Assembly: GCA_045656145.1 (NCBI GenBank)
Contig: JAZOQP010000001.1
Location: forward strand, 1 to 55,101
Source of the DNA: SIG565 sp045656145
Lineage (GTDB): Bacteria; Bacillota; Clostridia; Oscillospirales; Acutalibacteraceae
Direction: 5' to 3'
DNA: 55,101 nt
In this document: positions 31,626 to 40,325 of the stretch, piece by piece
Layout: each line of letters opens with the position of its first letter
Numbering within the stretch: the first letter of the stretch is position 1
Notes under the pieces: generated by a model
Database searches by the model: none
What the model was told of the DNA's origin: nothing
Seen by the model: the letters and a program-made list of their open reading frames with translations, nothing else
Translations under genes and position numbers: made by a program

Positions 31626-32930
31626 ATGTCGGTTATTATCGGCGGAGTTAAAAAGGGCTCAATAGCCTTTAAAAAGGGTATAAAGGCCGAAGATTTACTT
31701 CTTAGCATTAATGGCAACGAGATAATGGATGTTCTTGATTACCGCTTTTTTGAAAATGATTCAAAGTTAATTCTTTCCCTTTGCCGAAACGGTAAGGAGT
31801 TTAAAAAGACTATCAGGAAAAAAGAATTTGAAGAAATAGGTCTTTTGTTTGATACCTATTTGATGGATAAACAGCGCTCTTGCAAAAATAAGTGCATATT
31901 TTGTTTTATTGACCAAATGCCAAGGGGAATGAGAAAGAGCCTTTATTTTAAGGATGACGATTCACGCCTTTCCTTCCTTTTCGGCAACTATATAACCCTT
32001 ACCAATATCACAGAGCACGAAATCGAGCGCATTATAAAAATGCATATAAGCCCAATTAACATTTCGGTTCACACAACTAATCCCGAGCTTCGCGTTCAAA
32101 TGATGAAGAATAAAAATGCAGGCAAGGCGCTCGGCATTATTGAAAGATTTAATAATGCGGGCATTGAGATAAATTGTCAACTTGTTTTAGTGCCTAGCGT
32201 GAATGATGGCAAAGAACTCGAGCGTTCGCTTTCCGATTTAATGAAATATGAGAATGTGAAATCGGTAGCGGCGGTGCCTGTTGGGTTAACGAGATACCGT
32301 GAGGGTCTTGAGAAAATTACCCCATTTAATGAGAAAACCGCCAAGGAAACCTTGGATATAATTGAAAAATATGCCGCAAGTTCTCTAAAGGAATATGGCT
32401 CCCGCCGAGTTTTTGCTTCGGATGAGTTTTATATTCTCAGCAATCTGCCCTTCCCAAATGCCGAATTTTATGAAGATTTTCTTCAGCTTGAAAACGGCGT
32501 TGGTATGTGCGCGCTATTAAAGGAAGAGGTGGAAGAGGCGCTAGAATATACCGAATTTGAGGGAGAAGCCTTGCCCTGCTCTACCGTAACGGGCGAAGCG
32601 GCATATCCACTAATCAAATCACTTATAGAAAAAATTGGCGAAAAATTCGATATATCTTGCAATGTATACGAAGCGAAAAATGAATTTTTCGGCGGCAAAA
32701 TAACCGTTGCAGGACTTCTCACAGGATCCGACCTTATAAGAGAATTAAAGGGCAAGGATTTAGGCCAAAGGTTATTAATACCATCCTCTATGCTTGAGAG
32801 TGAAAATGTGAAGTTTTTAGATGATATAACGGTAGAAGAACTAGAAAGAGAACTAAATGTTAAGGTAAGTATAATTAATATAAACGGGCAGGAATTATTA
32901 GATGCAGTTTTAGGAAGAGAGGGAAGATAA
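31626..32930 (+). CDS. DUF512 radical SAM protein with PDZ-like N-terminus
   Basis: A 434-residue protein widespread in Clostridia and cyanobacteria, of unknown reaction. Residues 1-60 form a PDZ-like domain (KKGIKAEDLLLSINGNEIMD). A radical SAM cluster motif follows with C86, C90 and C93 (CKNKCIFCF), then DDSRLSFLFGNYITLTN and a barrel with SPINISVHTTNPELR. The C-terminal DUF512 domain (from about 280) carries GAALPCSTVTGEAAY-like and GLLTGSDL elements. It precedes der with a 0-base gap (stop TAA, then ATG). Its regular linkage to der, plsY and gpsA suggests a housekeeping role in membrane or ribosome biogenesis. Confidence 0.88.
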   Translation: MSVIIGGVKKGSIAFKKGIKAEDLLLSINGNEIMDVLDYRFFENDSKLILSLCRNGKEFKKTIRKKEFEEIGLLFDTYLMDKQRSCKNKCIFCFIDQMPRGMRKSLYFKDDDSRLSFLFGNYITLTNITEHEIERIIKMHISPINISVHTTNPELRVQMMKNKNAGKALGIIERFNNAGIEINCQLVLVPSVNDGKELERSLSDLMKYENVKSVAAVPVGLTRYREGLEKITPFNEKTAKETLDIIEKYAASSLKEYGSRRVFASDEFYILSNLPFPNAEFYEDFLQLENGVGMCALLKEEVEEALEYTEFEGEALPCSTVTGEAAYPLIKSLIEKIGEKFDISCNVYEAKNEFFGGKITVAGLLTGSDLIRELKGKDLGQRLLIPSSMLESENVKFLDDITVEELERELNVKVSIININGQELLDAVLGREGR

Positions 32931-34253
32931 ATGGCAAAACCTATTATAGCGGTTGTTGGAAGACCAAATGTTGGAAAATCAACCCTTTTTAATAAGCTTA
33001 TCGGCAAGCGCCTTTCAATTGTTGATGACACTCCGGGTGTTACCAGAGATAGAATCTATGGCGATGCCGAATGGGCAGGCAAAAAGTTTATGGTAATCGA
33101 TACCGGAGGTATTGAGCCTAAAACCGATGATTTCATACTTAAAAGCATGAGAAATCAAGCCGAACTTGCAATTGAAATGGCAAATGTTATTATATTTGTT
33201 ACCGATTTAAAATCGGGTGTTACTGCCGCCGATATGGATGTTGCTTCAATGCTTCAAAAAAGTGGCAAGCCGATTGTTTTATGCGTTAATAAGTGTGATA
33301 AAATAGGCGAAGTTCCGCTTGAATTTTATGAGTTTTATAATTTGGGTCTCGGGGAGCCCATTCCCGTTTCTTCGGTGCATGGCCACGGCACAGGCGACCT
33401 TTTGGACGCTGCCTTTGAGCATATAGAATTTCCAAAGGAAGATGAACTCGATAGTGAGGTTATCAATGTTGCCGTTATTGGCAAACCAAATGCAGGCAAA
33501 TCTTCGCTTATAAACTATATTTCGGGAGAAGAGCGCTCTATTGTATCGGATGTAGCGGGAACAACCCGTGATGCTATCGATACCGAAATAGAGAATAACT
33601 ACGGCAGGTTTAACTTTATCGACACAGCAGGCCTTAGAAGAAAGTCCCGTGTTGAAGACACTATTGAAAAGTATAGCGTTTTAAGAGCCAAGATGGCAAT
33701 TGAAAGAAGCGATGTTTGTGTTATAATGATAGACGGTGAGGATGGCTTTACCGAGCAGGATTCCAAGGTTGCAGGACTAGCTCTTGAGCAGGGTAAGGCA
33801 TGTATAATTGCCGTTAATAAGTGGGATATTGTTAATAAAGATTCCTATACTATGGATGCATACCGCAAGAAGCTTATGAAGGACTTTTCCTTTATGACCT
33901 ATGCGCCGATTATCTTTATTTCGGCAAAGACAGGGCAGAGAATTGACCGTCTTTTTGATTTAATTAAGTATGTTCATACCCAAAACACAATGCGTATTTC
34001 AACAGGTATGCTTAACGATGTTTTAGCAGATGCAACAGCCAGAGTTCAACCGCCCTCGGATAAGGGCAAAAGGCTCAAGATATTTTATATCACTCAGGCT
34101 TCAACCAAGCCGCCAACTTTTGTTTGCTTCTGCAACAAGGCAGAGTTGTTCCATTTCTCATATCAGCGCTATTTAGAAAATCAAATACGCTCAACCTTCG
34201 GTCTTGAGGGAACACCTGTTAGATTTGTTATCCGCGAACGAGGAGATAAATAA
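32931..34253 (+). CDS. der: Ribosome biogenesis GTPase Der (EngA)
   Basis: Der has two tandem GTPase domains and a KH-like domain and assists maturation of the 50S subunit. The 440-residue protein shows G1 motifs GRPNVGKST (residues 8-16) and GKPNAGKSS (near 184-192), DTPGV and DVAGTTRD switch regions, NKCD and NKWD specificity motifs, and a C-terminal KH-like part ending RFVIRERGDK. GGAAG precedes the ATG. Its stop overlaps the plsY ATG. Confidence 0.97.
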   Translation: MAKPIIAVVGRPNVGKSTLFNKLIGKRLSIVDDTPGVTRDRIYGDAEWAGKKFMVIDTGGIEPKTDDFILKSMRNQAELAIEMANVIIFVTDLKSGVTAADMDVASMLQKSGKPIVLCVNKCDKIGEVPLEFYEFYNLGLGEPIPVSSVHGHGTGDLLDAAFEHIEFPKEDELDSEVINVAVIGKPNAGKSSLINYISGEERSIVSDVAGTTRDAIDTEIENNYGRFNFIDTAGLRRKSRVEDTIEKYSVLRAKMAIERSDVCVIMIDGEDGFTEQDSKVAGLALEQGKACIIAVNKWDIVNKDSYTMDAYRKKLMKDFSFMTYAPIIFISAKTGQRIDRLFDLIKYVHTQNTMRISTGMLNDVLADATARVQPPSDKGKRLKIFYITQASTKPPTFVCFCNKAELFHFSYQRYLENQIRSTFGLEGTPVRFVIRERGDK

Positions 34254-34903
34254 TGAATTTTTTCTATGCCACCCTAACGGTTATTGCCGCCTATTTAATA
34301 GGTAGCATTAACTTTGCAGTAATTTTCACAAAGAAATATAATAATGTAGATGTAAGAGATTTCGGCTCGGGTAACGCGGGAACCACCAATGTTTTGCGCG
34401 TTGCAGGCAAAAAAGCGGGAATTATAACCTTTGCTTGCGATATTTTAAAGGGAGCAGTTGCCGCTTTGCTCGGCTTACTTATCTTTGAATATTTGTTATT
34501 AACAAAGGAATATGGAATGTTCCTTTGCGGACTTGCTTGTATGCTTGGGCATTGCTTCCCTATCTTCTTCGGCTTCCGCGGAGGTAAGGCGGTGGCAACA
34601 AGTGTTGGTATATTTGCAGTTTGTTGCCCAATAGCAATAGTGATTGGTCTTTTAGGATTCACGTTAGGTGTTATAATTTCTAAAATCGTATCGCTTTCTT
34701 CCTTGATAGCAACATTTATAGTGGTTGGCGTAACCTGCGTTTTGTCTTTTAGCGGATGGTATTCGGCAAATGCTAATCCAATGATGATATCTATAATAAC
34801 TGCTATTTGCGGTTTGCTTGTTATTTTAAGGCATTTAGAAAATATTAAGAGAATTTTAAACGGAACCGAAAAGAAGTTTAAAATGAAAAAGGAGAAAAAT
34901 TAA
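34253..34903 (+). CDS. plsY: Glycerol-3-phosphate acyltransferase PlsY
   Basis: PlsY transfers an acyl group from acyl-phosphate to glycerol 3-phosphate at the membrane, starting phospholipid synthesis. The 216-residue polytopic protein has the three family motifs: GSINFAVIF near 17-25, GSGNAGTTNVLR near 38-49 and a GHCFPIFFGFRGGKAVATSVG segment near 98-118. The ATG shares one base with the der stop; gpsA, which supplies the glycerol 3-phosphate, follows with the same one-base overlap. Confidence 0.96.
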   Translation: MNFFYATLTVIAAYLIGSINFAVIFTKKYNNVDVRDFGSGNAGTTNVLRVAGKKAGIITFACDILKGAVAALLGLLIFEYLLLTKEYGMFLCGLACMLGHCFPIFFGFRGGKAVATSVGIFAVCCPIAIVIGLLGFTLGVIISKIVSLSSLIATFIVVGVTCVLSFSGWYSANANPMMISIITAICGLLVILRHLENIKRILNGTEKKFKMKKEKN

Positions 34904-35883
34904 TGGCTAAGGTTACGGTCTTAGGTGCAGGCGGCTGGGGTATGGCTCTGGCTATGGTTGCAAACAATAAAAACCATATTGTGAATATTTGGTCTCCCTT
35001 TTTAGAAGAGGTTGAGGCCCTTAAAGCAACGCGTACTAATGAAAAACTCCTGAAAGGCGTTTATCTTGATGAAAAAATTGGTGTTACAACCGATATAAAT
35101 ATTGTAAACGGCAGCGATATAACAATTATTGCGGTGCCTTCGGTAGCTGTGAAATCTGCAACCGAAAGGTTAAAAGAAGTTGAAAACACAGGTATTATAG
35201 TTAATGTTGCAAAGGGTTTTGAAAAGGAAGATGGAAGACTTTTAAGCGATGTTATTAAAGGCGTTATGCCAAACTGTGATTTGGTTGTTTTATCGGGTCC
35301 CTCCCATGCCGAAGAGGTTGCCCGCAATCAACCAACAACGGTTGTTGCGGCATCGGATGATTTGGATAAAGCATTAATCGTTCAAAATCTTCTTTCAAAT
35401 GAAAATTTCAGAATTTACACCAATAATGATGTTACGGGTGTTGAAATAGGTGGAGCCCTTAAAAATGTTGTGGCGGTTTGCTCGGGAATCTGCGCAGGTT
35501 TAGGTCTTGGCGATAACACAAGAGCCGCTTTAATAACAAGGGGACTCAGCGAAATGACAAGGCTTGGAGCCGAGCTTGGAGCTAAAGAGCATACATTTTT
35601 AGGTCTTTCGGGAATCGGCGACCTTATCGTTACCTGCCTTTCGGAGCATAGCAGAAATAACCGCTTTGGTAGACTTGTTGGAAGCGGCGTTTCGGTTGAA
35701 GAGGCGCTCAAAATGGTTGGAACGGTTGAGGGCTATTATGCAACCCTTCATGCCCATAATTTAGCCGGCGAATATAAAATAGAATTGCCGATAATCGAGC
35801 AATGCTATGAGATACTTTATAAAAATATACCGGCTTCGGATGCCATAGATAATCTTTTAGGCAGACCGCTGAGAAGAGAGTAG
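34903..35883 (+). CDS. gpsA: Glycerol-3-phosphate dehydrogenase (NAD(P)+)
   Basis: GpsA reduces dihydroxyacetone phosphate to glycerol 3-phosphate for phospholipid synthesis. The 326 residues show the Rossmann loop VLGAGGWGMALAMV near 5-18, NVAKGFE near 100-106, VLSGPSHAEEVARNQPT near 129-145, the catalytic lysine in GGALKNVVAV and GIGDLIVTC near 240-248. GGAG precedes the ATG, which overlaps the plsY stop. Confidence 0.97.
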   Translation: MAKVTVLGAGGWGMALAMVANNKNHIVNIWSPFLEEVEALKATRTNEKLLKGVYLDEKIGVTTDINIVNGSDITIIAVPSVAVKSATERLKEVENTGIIVNVAKGFEKEDGRLLSDVIKGVMPNCDLVVLSGPSHAEEVARNQPTTVVAASDDLDKALIVQNLLSNENFRIYTNNDVTGVEIGGALKNVVAVCSGICAGLGLGDNTRAALITRGLSEMTRLGAELGAKEHTFLGLSGIGDLIVTCLSEHSRNNRFGRLVGSGVSVEEALKMVGTVEGYYATLHAHNLAGEYKIELPIIEQCYEILYKNIPASDAIDNLLGRPLRRE

Positions 35884-35884
35884 T

Positions 35885-36637
35885 ATGAAAAAAAGGAATG
35901 TTGTTTTTAATATAGCCATAGTTTTTTTATCACTAATCCTTGCATTTTCGGCTTTTATGTTGGTTAGAGGAATTATTATAGGTAAAAACGAGCAAAATGA
36001 GTTTGAAGAATTAACCGAGCTTGTTGAAACCGAGCTTGAAACTCCAAAAGAGGAGCAAGGTGAAGAAAAGCAAGAATCCTCTAATAAAACGCAAAAGCGC
36101 AATCTTGCGGCGGCTATAAATAAGAATAAGGATTGTATTGGCTGGATTTATGTTGAGGGAACAATAGTAAATTACCCTGTTATGTATACAAAATCGGTGC
36201 CGGAAAAATATCTCCATTTAAGTTTTAATGGCAAAAAGAGTAAAGCGGGAACGCCTTTCCTTGATTACAGATGCGAGGGAGATGTTACCAATAAAATCCT
36301 TTATGGGCACAATATGAAAAACGGAACTATGTTCCATCAAATGAAAAGATATCTCACAAAAAGTTATTATAATAATCATCCGTATATCGAGTATGAAACG
36401 ATGGATGGTGTAGAAAAGTATAAAATCTTTGCGGTGGCAAAGGTTGTGTCTAATCATAAATGGTATTCATTTATTAACGCCAAGGATGAAAATGAATATA
36501 ATACCTTTATTAAAAATTTGAAATCCAGGGATTTATATGAAACGGGAATCACTCCCGAATATCCCCAAAAACTTATAACCCTTTCTACGTGTTCGGGGGA
36601 AAACAGATTAATAGTTGTTGGAGTTTTGGAAGAATAG
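35885..36637 (+). CDS. Class B sortase
   Basis: A membrane-anchored cysteine transpeptidase of the SrtB family that attaches surface or pilus proteins to the cell wall. In the 250-residue protein a short cytoplasmic end precedes an N-terminal anchor (about 8-31), a charged linker (38-72) rich in Glu and Lys, and the sortase domain with H142 (YGHNMK), the catalytic C236 in TLSTCSG and R241. The WIYVEGTIVNYPVM segment and the length agree with class B. The gene starts 1 base after the gpsA stop. No substrate with an obvious sorting signal is in the window. Confidence 0.92.
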   Translation: MKKRNVVFNIAIVFLSLILAFSAFMLVRGIIIGKNEQNEFEELTELVETELETPKEEQGEEKQESSNKTQKRNLAAAINKNKDCIGWIYVEGTIVNYPVMYTKSVPEKYLHLSFNGKKSKAGTPFLDYRCEGDVTNKILYGHNMKNGTMFHQMKRYLTKSYYNNHPYIEYETMDGVEKYKIFAVAKVVSNHKWYSFINAKDENEYNTFIKNLKSRDLYETGITPEYPQKLITLSTCSGENRLIVVGVLEE

Positions 36638-36668
36638 TATCTCTAAATGCAGAGATGCTATTTTTTTA
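36635..36668 (+). terminator. Terminator of the DUF512-der-plsY-gpsA-sortase operon
   Basis: TAGTATCTCT (36635-36644) pairs with AGAGATGCTA (36651-36660), one wobble, followed by TTTTTTT. The stem begins in the sortase stop codon. Confidence 0.85.
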
Positions 36669-36765
36669 TTTGGTAAATTGGATGAATTTTCCGTGCAATA
36701 CATATATATAGTATACAAATTTTAAAATTTCCAATAAAAAATAGCAAATATTGTGGTTTTGCCTC

Positions 36766-36793
36766 TTGAAATATTAAAAAAGTGTGTTATAAT
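36766..36793 (+). promoter_or_regulatory. Sigma-A promoter of nrdD
   Basis: TTGAAA (36766-36771) and TATAAT (36788-36793), 16-base spacer; the start would lie near 36800. Confidence 0.78.
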
Positions 36794-36845
36794 ATACTTA
36801 CTCGCTCAAAATATGGCGTAAACAATGCCATTTGATAATCGAAAA

Positions 36846-36861
36846 ACACAATATATAGTGA
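36846..36861 (+). promoter_or_regulatory. NrdR box
   Basis: ACACAATATATAGTGA matches the NrdR operator consensus ACACWATATATWGTGT at 15 of 16 positions. It lies between the promoter and the nrdD ribosome site (GGGGAG), about 46 bases downstream of the expected start. NrdR boxes usually occur as pairs about 31 bases apart; I found no convincing second box. Confidence 0.72.
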
Positions 36862-36877
36862 ATGGGGAGATAAATGT

Positions 36878-39055
36878 ATGCAGATTATTAAGAGAAGCGG
36901 CTCGGAAGAAACTTTTGATATTAATAAGATTATCGTTGCTATTACTAAGGCAAACGAAAGCGTTAGTGAAGCCGAGAGAATGACCCCTGAGCAGATAAAC
37001 GATATTGCTCAAAGCGTAAAAAACACCTGTGGCGCAGTTGATAGAGCGCTAAGCGTTGAAGAAATTCAGGACTTAGTTGAAAACGGAATTATGCAAAAGC
37101 AGGCATTCAAGGTTGCAAGAAGATATATTAAATATCGTTACAACCGCGCTCTTATTCGTAAATCAAACACAACCGATGAGCAGATTTTATCGCTTATCGA
37201 GTGCAATAACGAAGAGGTTAAGCAGGAAAATTCCAATAAAAACCCAACAGTGAACAGCGTTCAGCGTGATTATATGGCTGGTGAGGTTAGTAAGGATATA
37301 ACCAAGAGAATTCTTTTGCCTAATGATATTGTTGAGGCTCATGAGCAGGGTTTAATTCATTTCCATGATGCCGACTATTTCGCTCAGCATATGCATAACT
37401 GCGACTTAGTAAACCTTGAGGATATGCTTCAGAATGGTACAGTTATCAGCGGAACATTTATTGAAAAACCGCATAGTTTTTCAACCGCTTGTAATATTGC
37501 TACACAAATTATTGCTCAGGTAGCTTCTAATCAGTATGGCGGTCAGAGTATTTCTCTTACCCACCTAGCTCCCTTTGTTCAGATAAGCCGCGAAAAGTTA
37601 AGAAGGCAGGTTGCCGAAGAGTTTGCGGATATTGATATTGAAATTTCTGAAGATAAGCTTAATAAAACGGTTGAAAAGAGACTTCGTGATGAAATTCGCA
37701 AGGGTGTTCAGACCATTCAGTATCAGGTTGTAACCTTGCTCACAACTAATGGTCAAGCCCCATTTGTAACCGTGTTTATGTATCTTAACGAGGCCAAAAA
37801 TGAGCAGGAGAAGGAAGATCTTGCGCTTATTATCGAGGAAACCCTCAATCAGCGTATTCAGGGCGTTAAGAATGAAGAGGGCGTTTGGATAACACCCGCT
37901 TTCCCGAAGCTTATTTATGTTCTTGAAGAAGATAATATCAAAGAGGGAACAAGATTCTGGTATCTAACAAAACTTGCTGCTAAATGTACCGCTAAGAGAA
38001 TGGTGCCTGATTACATTTCCGAAAAGATTATGCTTAAAAATAAGGTTGATAAAAACGGTAATGGTAACTGCTATACCTGTATGGGTTGCCGCAGTTTCTT
38101 AACCCCCTTTGTTGATAAGGATGGAAAGCCAAAGTATTATGGCCGCTTTAATCAGGGCGTTGTAACCGTAAACCTTGTTGATATAGGCCTTTCTGCCGGT
38201 GGCGATATGGATAAATTCTGGCAGATATTTGATGAAAGAATGGAGCTTTGCCATAGAGCTTTACAGTGCCGCCACGAGAGACTAACAGGCACTTTATCCG
38301 ATGCTGCGCCTATTCTTTGGCAGTATGGTGCTTTGGCACGTCTTAAAAAGGGAGAAACCATTGATAGCCTTCTCCATGGCGGTTATTCAACCATTTCTCT
38401 CGGTTTTGCAGGTCTTTGGGAGTGCGTATACTCTCTTAATGGCAAGAAGTTAACCGAGCCCGAGGGAGAAGAGTTAGGCCTTCAGATTATGAAGAAACTT
38501 AATGAGTATACTGCTAAGTGGAAGGCTGCAGAGAATATTGACTATTCACTTTATGGCACTCCGCTTGAGAGCACTACCTATAAGTTCTCAAAATGCTTAC
38601 AGGCACGCTTTGGTATAGTTCCGGGTGTTACCGATAAAAACTATATCACCAATAGTTATCATGTCCATGTAACCGAGCCTATCGATGCGTTCGATAAGTT
38701 GGCGCTTGAGGCGAAATTCCAGGATTTATCCCCGGGTGGAGCTATTTCCTATGTAGAGGTTCCCAATATGCAGGATAATATCCCCGCAGTTCTTTCGGTA
38801 ATGCAGTATATTTATGAGAATATTATGTATGCCGAGTTAAACACCAAGAGCGACTATTGCCAGGAATGCGGCTTTGATGGCGAAATTGAGGTTATTAAGG
38901 ATGAGCATGGAAAGCTTATCTGGCGTTGTCCTAAGTGTGGCAACACCGACCAAGCTAAGATGAATGTTGCTCGCCGCACCTGTGGATATATCGGTACTCA
39001 GTATTGGAATCAAGGCAGAACTCAGGAAATTAAAGAAAGAGTATTGCATTTATAA
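36878..39055 (+). CDS. nrdD: Anaerobic ribonucleoside-triphosphate reductase
   Basis: NrdD is the class III ribonucleotide reductase that makes dNTPs without oxygen using a glycyl radical. The 725 residues begin with an ATP-cone allosteric domain (about 1-90), followed by the ten-stranded barrel with SGTFIEKPHSFSTACNIATQI near 184-204, the zinc site C-x2-C ... C-x2-C near 666-690 (CQECGF and CPKCGN) and the radical motif RTCGYIG with the radical glycine at G703. GGGGAG precedes the ATG. A strong terminator separates it from its activase nrdG. Confidence 0.97.
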   Translation: MQIIKRSGSEETFDINKIIVAITKANESVSEAERMTPEQINDIAQSVKNTCGAVDRALSVEEIQDLVENGIMQKQAFKVARRYIKYRYNRALIRKSNTTDEQILSLIECNNEEVKQENSNKNPTVNSVQRDYMAGEVSKDITKRILLPNDIVEAHEQGLIHFHDADYFAQHMHNCDLVNLEDMLQNGTVISGTFIEKPHSFSTACNIATQIIAQVASNQYGGQSISLTHLAPFVQISREKLRRQVAEEFADIDIEISEDKLNKTVEKRLRDEIRKGVQTIQYQVVTLLTTNGQAPFVTVFMYLNEAKNEQEKEDLALIIEETLNQRIQGVKNEEGVWITPAFPKLIYVLEEDNIKEGTRFWYLTKLAAKCTAKRMVPDYISEKIMLKNKVDKNGNGNCYTCMGCRSFLTPFVDKDGKPKYYGRFNQGVVTVNLVDIGLSAGGDMDKFWQIFDERMELCHRALQCRHERLTGTLSDAAPILWQYGALARLKKGETIDSLLHGGYSTISLGFAGLWECVYSLNGKKLTEPEGEELGLQIMKKLNEYTAKWKAAENIDYSLYGTPLESTTYKFSKCLQARFGIVPGVTDKNYITNSYHVHVTEPIDAFDKLALEAKFQDLSPGGAISYVEVPNMQDNIPAVLSVMQYIYENIMYAELNTKSDYCQECGFDGEIEVIKDEHGKLIWRCPKCGNTDQAKMNVARRTCGYIGTQYWNQGRTQEIKERVLHL

Positions 39056-39061
39056 AAATTC

Positions 39062-39093
39062 AAAAAACTCCGAGTGCACAACTCGGAGTTTTT
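39062..39093 (+). terminator. Terminator between nrdD and nrdG
   Basis: AAAAACTCCGAGT and ACTCGGAGTTTTT form a long perfect stem with T-run, placed directly after the nrdD stop. No promoter is obvious before nrdG, so nrdG may rely on readthrough. Confidence 0.85.
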
Positions 39094-39121
39094 GACCCTA
39101 AAAAATAAGGGAGATTTATTT

Positions 39122-39649
39122 ATGAATTATGGCGAGATAAAGAAAAATGATATTGCAAACGGCCTCGGCGTTAGAGTTTCATTATTTGTTTCGGGGTGCA
39201 GACATTGCTGCAAAAACTGTTTCAATAGCGATACTTGGAGTTTTTCTTTCGGAAAACCTTTCACTAAGGATACCGAAGAAGAGATAATAGAGGCTTTAAA
39301 GCCTGATTATGTTAATGGCTTTTCTTTGCTTGGCGGAGAACCGTTTGAGCCTGAAAATCAAAAGGAATTGTTGCCGTTTTTAAAGAGAATAAAAAAGGAA
39401 TTTCCAAATAAAGATATATGGTGTTATACAGGCTTTCTGCTTGATGAAGAAATTTTGGGAGATAGCCGCGCTAATACCGAATTTACAAAGGAAATGCTGT
39501 CTTTTATAGATATTTTGGTTGACGGTAGATTTGTTGAGGAATTAAAGGATATTTCCCTTAAATTCAGAGGCTCTTCAAATCAGCGCGTGATAGATGTTAA
39601 GAAAACTCTCGAAACCAATGAGATAGTTTGGGTAGAAAATCTTAAATAG
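39122..39649 (+). CDS. nrdG: Anaerobic ribonucleoside-triphosphate reductase activating protein
   Basis: NrdG is the radical SAM activase that places the glycyl radical on NrdD. The 175-residue protein has the motif C-RHC-C-KN-C (C-x3-C-x2-C) around 26-33, preceded by VSLFVSGC, and LLGGEPF near 77-83. The ATG at 39122 follows GGGAG; an upstream in-frame start lies before the nrdD terminator's T-run and is not used. It may be co-transcribed with the two SGNH genes that follow at 10 and 9 bases. Confidence 0.95.
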   Translation: MNYGEIKKNDIANGLGVRVSLFVSGCRHCCKNCFNSDTWSFSFGKPFTKDTEEEIIEALKPDYVNGFSLLGGEPFEPENQKELLPFLKRIKKEFPNKDIWCYTGFLLDEEILGDSRANTEFTKEMLSFIDILVDGRFVEELKDISLKFRGSSNQRVIDVKKTLETNEIVWVENLK

Positions 39650-39659
39650 GGGTATGGTA

Positions 39660-40316
39660 ATGGAACATAAAGCATTTGAAGAAACCCAGGTTTTAGTGGC
39701 GGCAAAAAAAGAATATCCAACCGAGGAGGTAATTTGGGATTTCGTTAATATTAATGGAATTTATGAAAATAAAAAGAAAAGGCTTCTTATTGTGGGGGAT
39801 AGCATAACTGCAGGGATTTATTCAGTTATTGATAGCGTTGTTTCTCCTTTTTGGGTTGTAGATTCTTTTACAACCTCGCTACCTATTAACGATAAAGATT
39901 TTTTGCCAACCTTTAAAAATGTACTTTTGCAGTCCGGTAAGCCTTATGATGTTATACACTTTAATAATGGGGGGCACGGGCTTGAAACAGATTGCGAATA
40001 TGAAGAATCTTATAAAGAGGCGTTAGCTTTAATAAAGGAACTTCACCCAAATGCAAAAATAGTTTTAGCCACCTGCGTTACTACTTATAAAACCGAGCCT
40101 GATGGTTCCTTTAAATTGAAAAGACAAAGTTGGCACAAGTTTACCGATTCCAGGGATAATATAGTTAGAAAACTTTGCTCAGAATTTGATTTCCCGCTTA
40201 ATGATTGGGCGGAATATTCAATTAAAATTAGGGACGACCATGTGCCTGACGGCGTTCATTACACCGATGCAGGCTCGAAAAAACTAGCTTTTCAGATTGC
40301 AAAGTTTTTAAGGTAG
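39660..40316 (+). CDS. SGNH/GDSL-type hydrolase, catalytically intact copy
   Basis: A 218-residue cytoplasmic SGNH-fold protein. Block I VGDSITAG has the nucleophile S48, the centre has FNNGGHG near 101-107 (the asparagine/glycine positions of blocks II and III), and block V DGVHYTDAG has D197 and H200. The product is likely an esterase or acyl-transferring enzyme on a small substrate. I chose the ATG at 39660, 7 bases after AGGGG; the ATG at 39654 is too close. It directly follows nrdG and precedes a paralogue of exactly the same length. Confidence 0.82.
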   Translation: MEHKAFEETQVLVAAKKEYPTEEVIWDFVNINGIYENKKKRLLIVGDSITAGIYSVIDSVVSPFWVVDSFTTSLPINDKDFLPTFKNVLLQSGKPYDVIHFNNGGHGLETDCEYEESYKEALALIKELHPNAKIVLATCVTTYKTEPDGSFKLKRQSWHKFTDSRDNIVRKLCSEFDFPLNDWAEYSIKIRDDHVPDGVHYTDAGSKKLAFQIAKFLR

Positions 40317-40325
40317 GTGGTTTAG

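Noticed and set aside
36698..36715. Second NrdR box in the AT-rich palindrome upstream of nrdD
   Set aside because: Only about 11 of 16 positions match, and it is some 150 bases from the good box instead of about 31.
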